Shown one piece after another: positions 5,536 to 5,722 of a DNA stretch of 5,722 nt; the first letter of the stretch is position 1, and each line of letters opens with the position of its first letter. Source of the stretch: Geobacter sp. (GTDB taxonomy: Bacteria; Desulfobacterota; Desulfuromonadia; Geobacterales; Geobacteraceae); assembly GCA_003499925.1 (NCBI GenBank), contig DNRQ01000196.1:27240-32961 (forward strand), read 5' to 3'. The notes under the pieces were generated by a model. That model was not told the origin of the DNA. It saw nothing but the letters and a program-made list of their open reading frames with translations, and ran no database searches. A program made the translations under genes and the position numbers.

Positions 5536-5630
5536 GCCCCCTCTCCCTTGATGGGAGAGGGTTGGGGAGAGGGTGAAAAGCTCGCATAAGCTTCACCCTC
5601 CCCCCCCTCCCATCAAGGGAGGGGGGGGAG
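5536..5630. repeat. Inverted pair of REP-like hairpins (BIME-like)
   Basis: Unit one has a perfect 9-bp stem CCCTCTCCC (5539-5547) / GGGAGAGGG (5553-5561) with loop TTGAT and the tail TTGGGGAGAGGGTGAA. Unit two is an inverted version. It begins TTCACCC (5592-5598), then has a perfect 12-bp stem (5600-5611 / 5617-5628) around the loop ATCAA, extendable to 14 bp by the flanking bases. It contains runs of eight C and eight G. The two units together could fold into a larger cruciform. Confidence 0.65.
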
Positions 5631-5693
5631 TCGCTGCCGTTTCTGGAGAAGGTAAAGTCGCTGCCGTTGATGGAGAAGATAAAGTCGCTGCCG
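5630..5693. repeat. 27-bp tandem repeat, about 2.4 copies
   Basis: Units at 5630-5656 and 5657-5683 match at all but a few positions (GTCGCTGCCGTT, then TGGAGAAG, then TAAA). A third unit beginning at 5684 keeps only the first ten bases GTCGCTGCCG before diverging. The period is a multiple of three, and several frames stay open on both strands to the window edge. I cannot support a start codon or a product. Confidence 0.7.
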
Positions 5694-5722
5694 CTTATTT
5701 CTACTTTGTCAGATTACAGCAC

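Noticed and set aside
5378..5596. 72-residue minus-strand frame at the right flank
   Set aside because: It is built from repeat hairpins (LPNPLPSRERG-type translation of REP-like DNA), a familiar false gene.

Overview
The window carries one complete high-affinity phosphate uptake operon, pstS-pstC-pstA-pstB-phoU, entirely on the minus strand (5107 down to 368), with no other convincing gene. The proteins are full length with intact family motifs. Gene order is the same as in Escherichia coli. High GC, the protein sequences and the small-repeat families in the gaps suggest a Geobacter-like member of the Desulfuromonadia (inference; I could not run a search).

Layout from operon start to end: the pstS leader (5108-5236) holds an extended -10 promoter candidate, four 11-bp-spaced Pho-box-like repeats, and a CRP/FNR-type palindrome inside a 20-bp direct repeat. 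pstS (periplasmic phosphate-binding protein) is followed by a hairpin-rich gap, then pstC and pstA (membrane permeases, overlapping by ATGA), a 115-nt gap, pstB (ATPase), a 200-nt gap, phoU (regulator), and an intrinsic terminator at 301-330. PstS delivers phosphate to the PstC-PstA channel, PstB dimers power transport, and PhoU links transporter state to phosphate signalling. No phoB/phoR-type two-component genes lie in the window.

The flanks are gene-free and repeat-rich. Related copies of a roughly 150-bp palindromic, MITE-like element lie on both sides of the operon (146-298 and 5335-5496) in the same orientation. Further out on each side are REP-like G/C hairpins (7-27 and 91-124; 5536-5630). 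A 27-bp tandem repeat sits at the right edge. Each of the three internal gaps carries its own small repeat or palindrome.

I do not see a previously undescribed gene system here. The points worth a second look are the compact pstS control region, the pstS-pstC hairpin and the repeats around and inside an otherwise standard operon.
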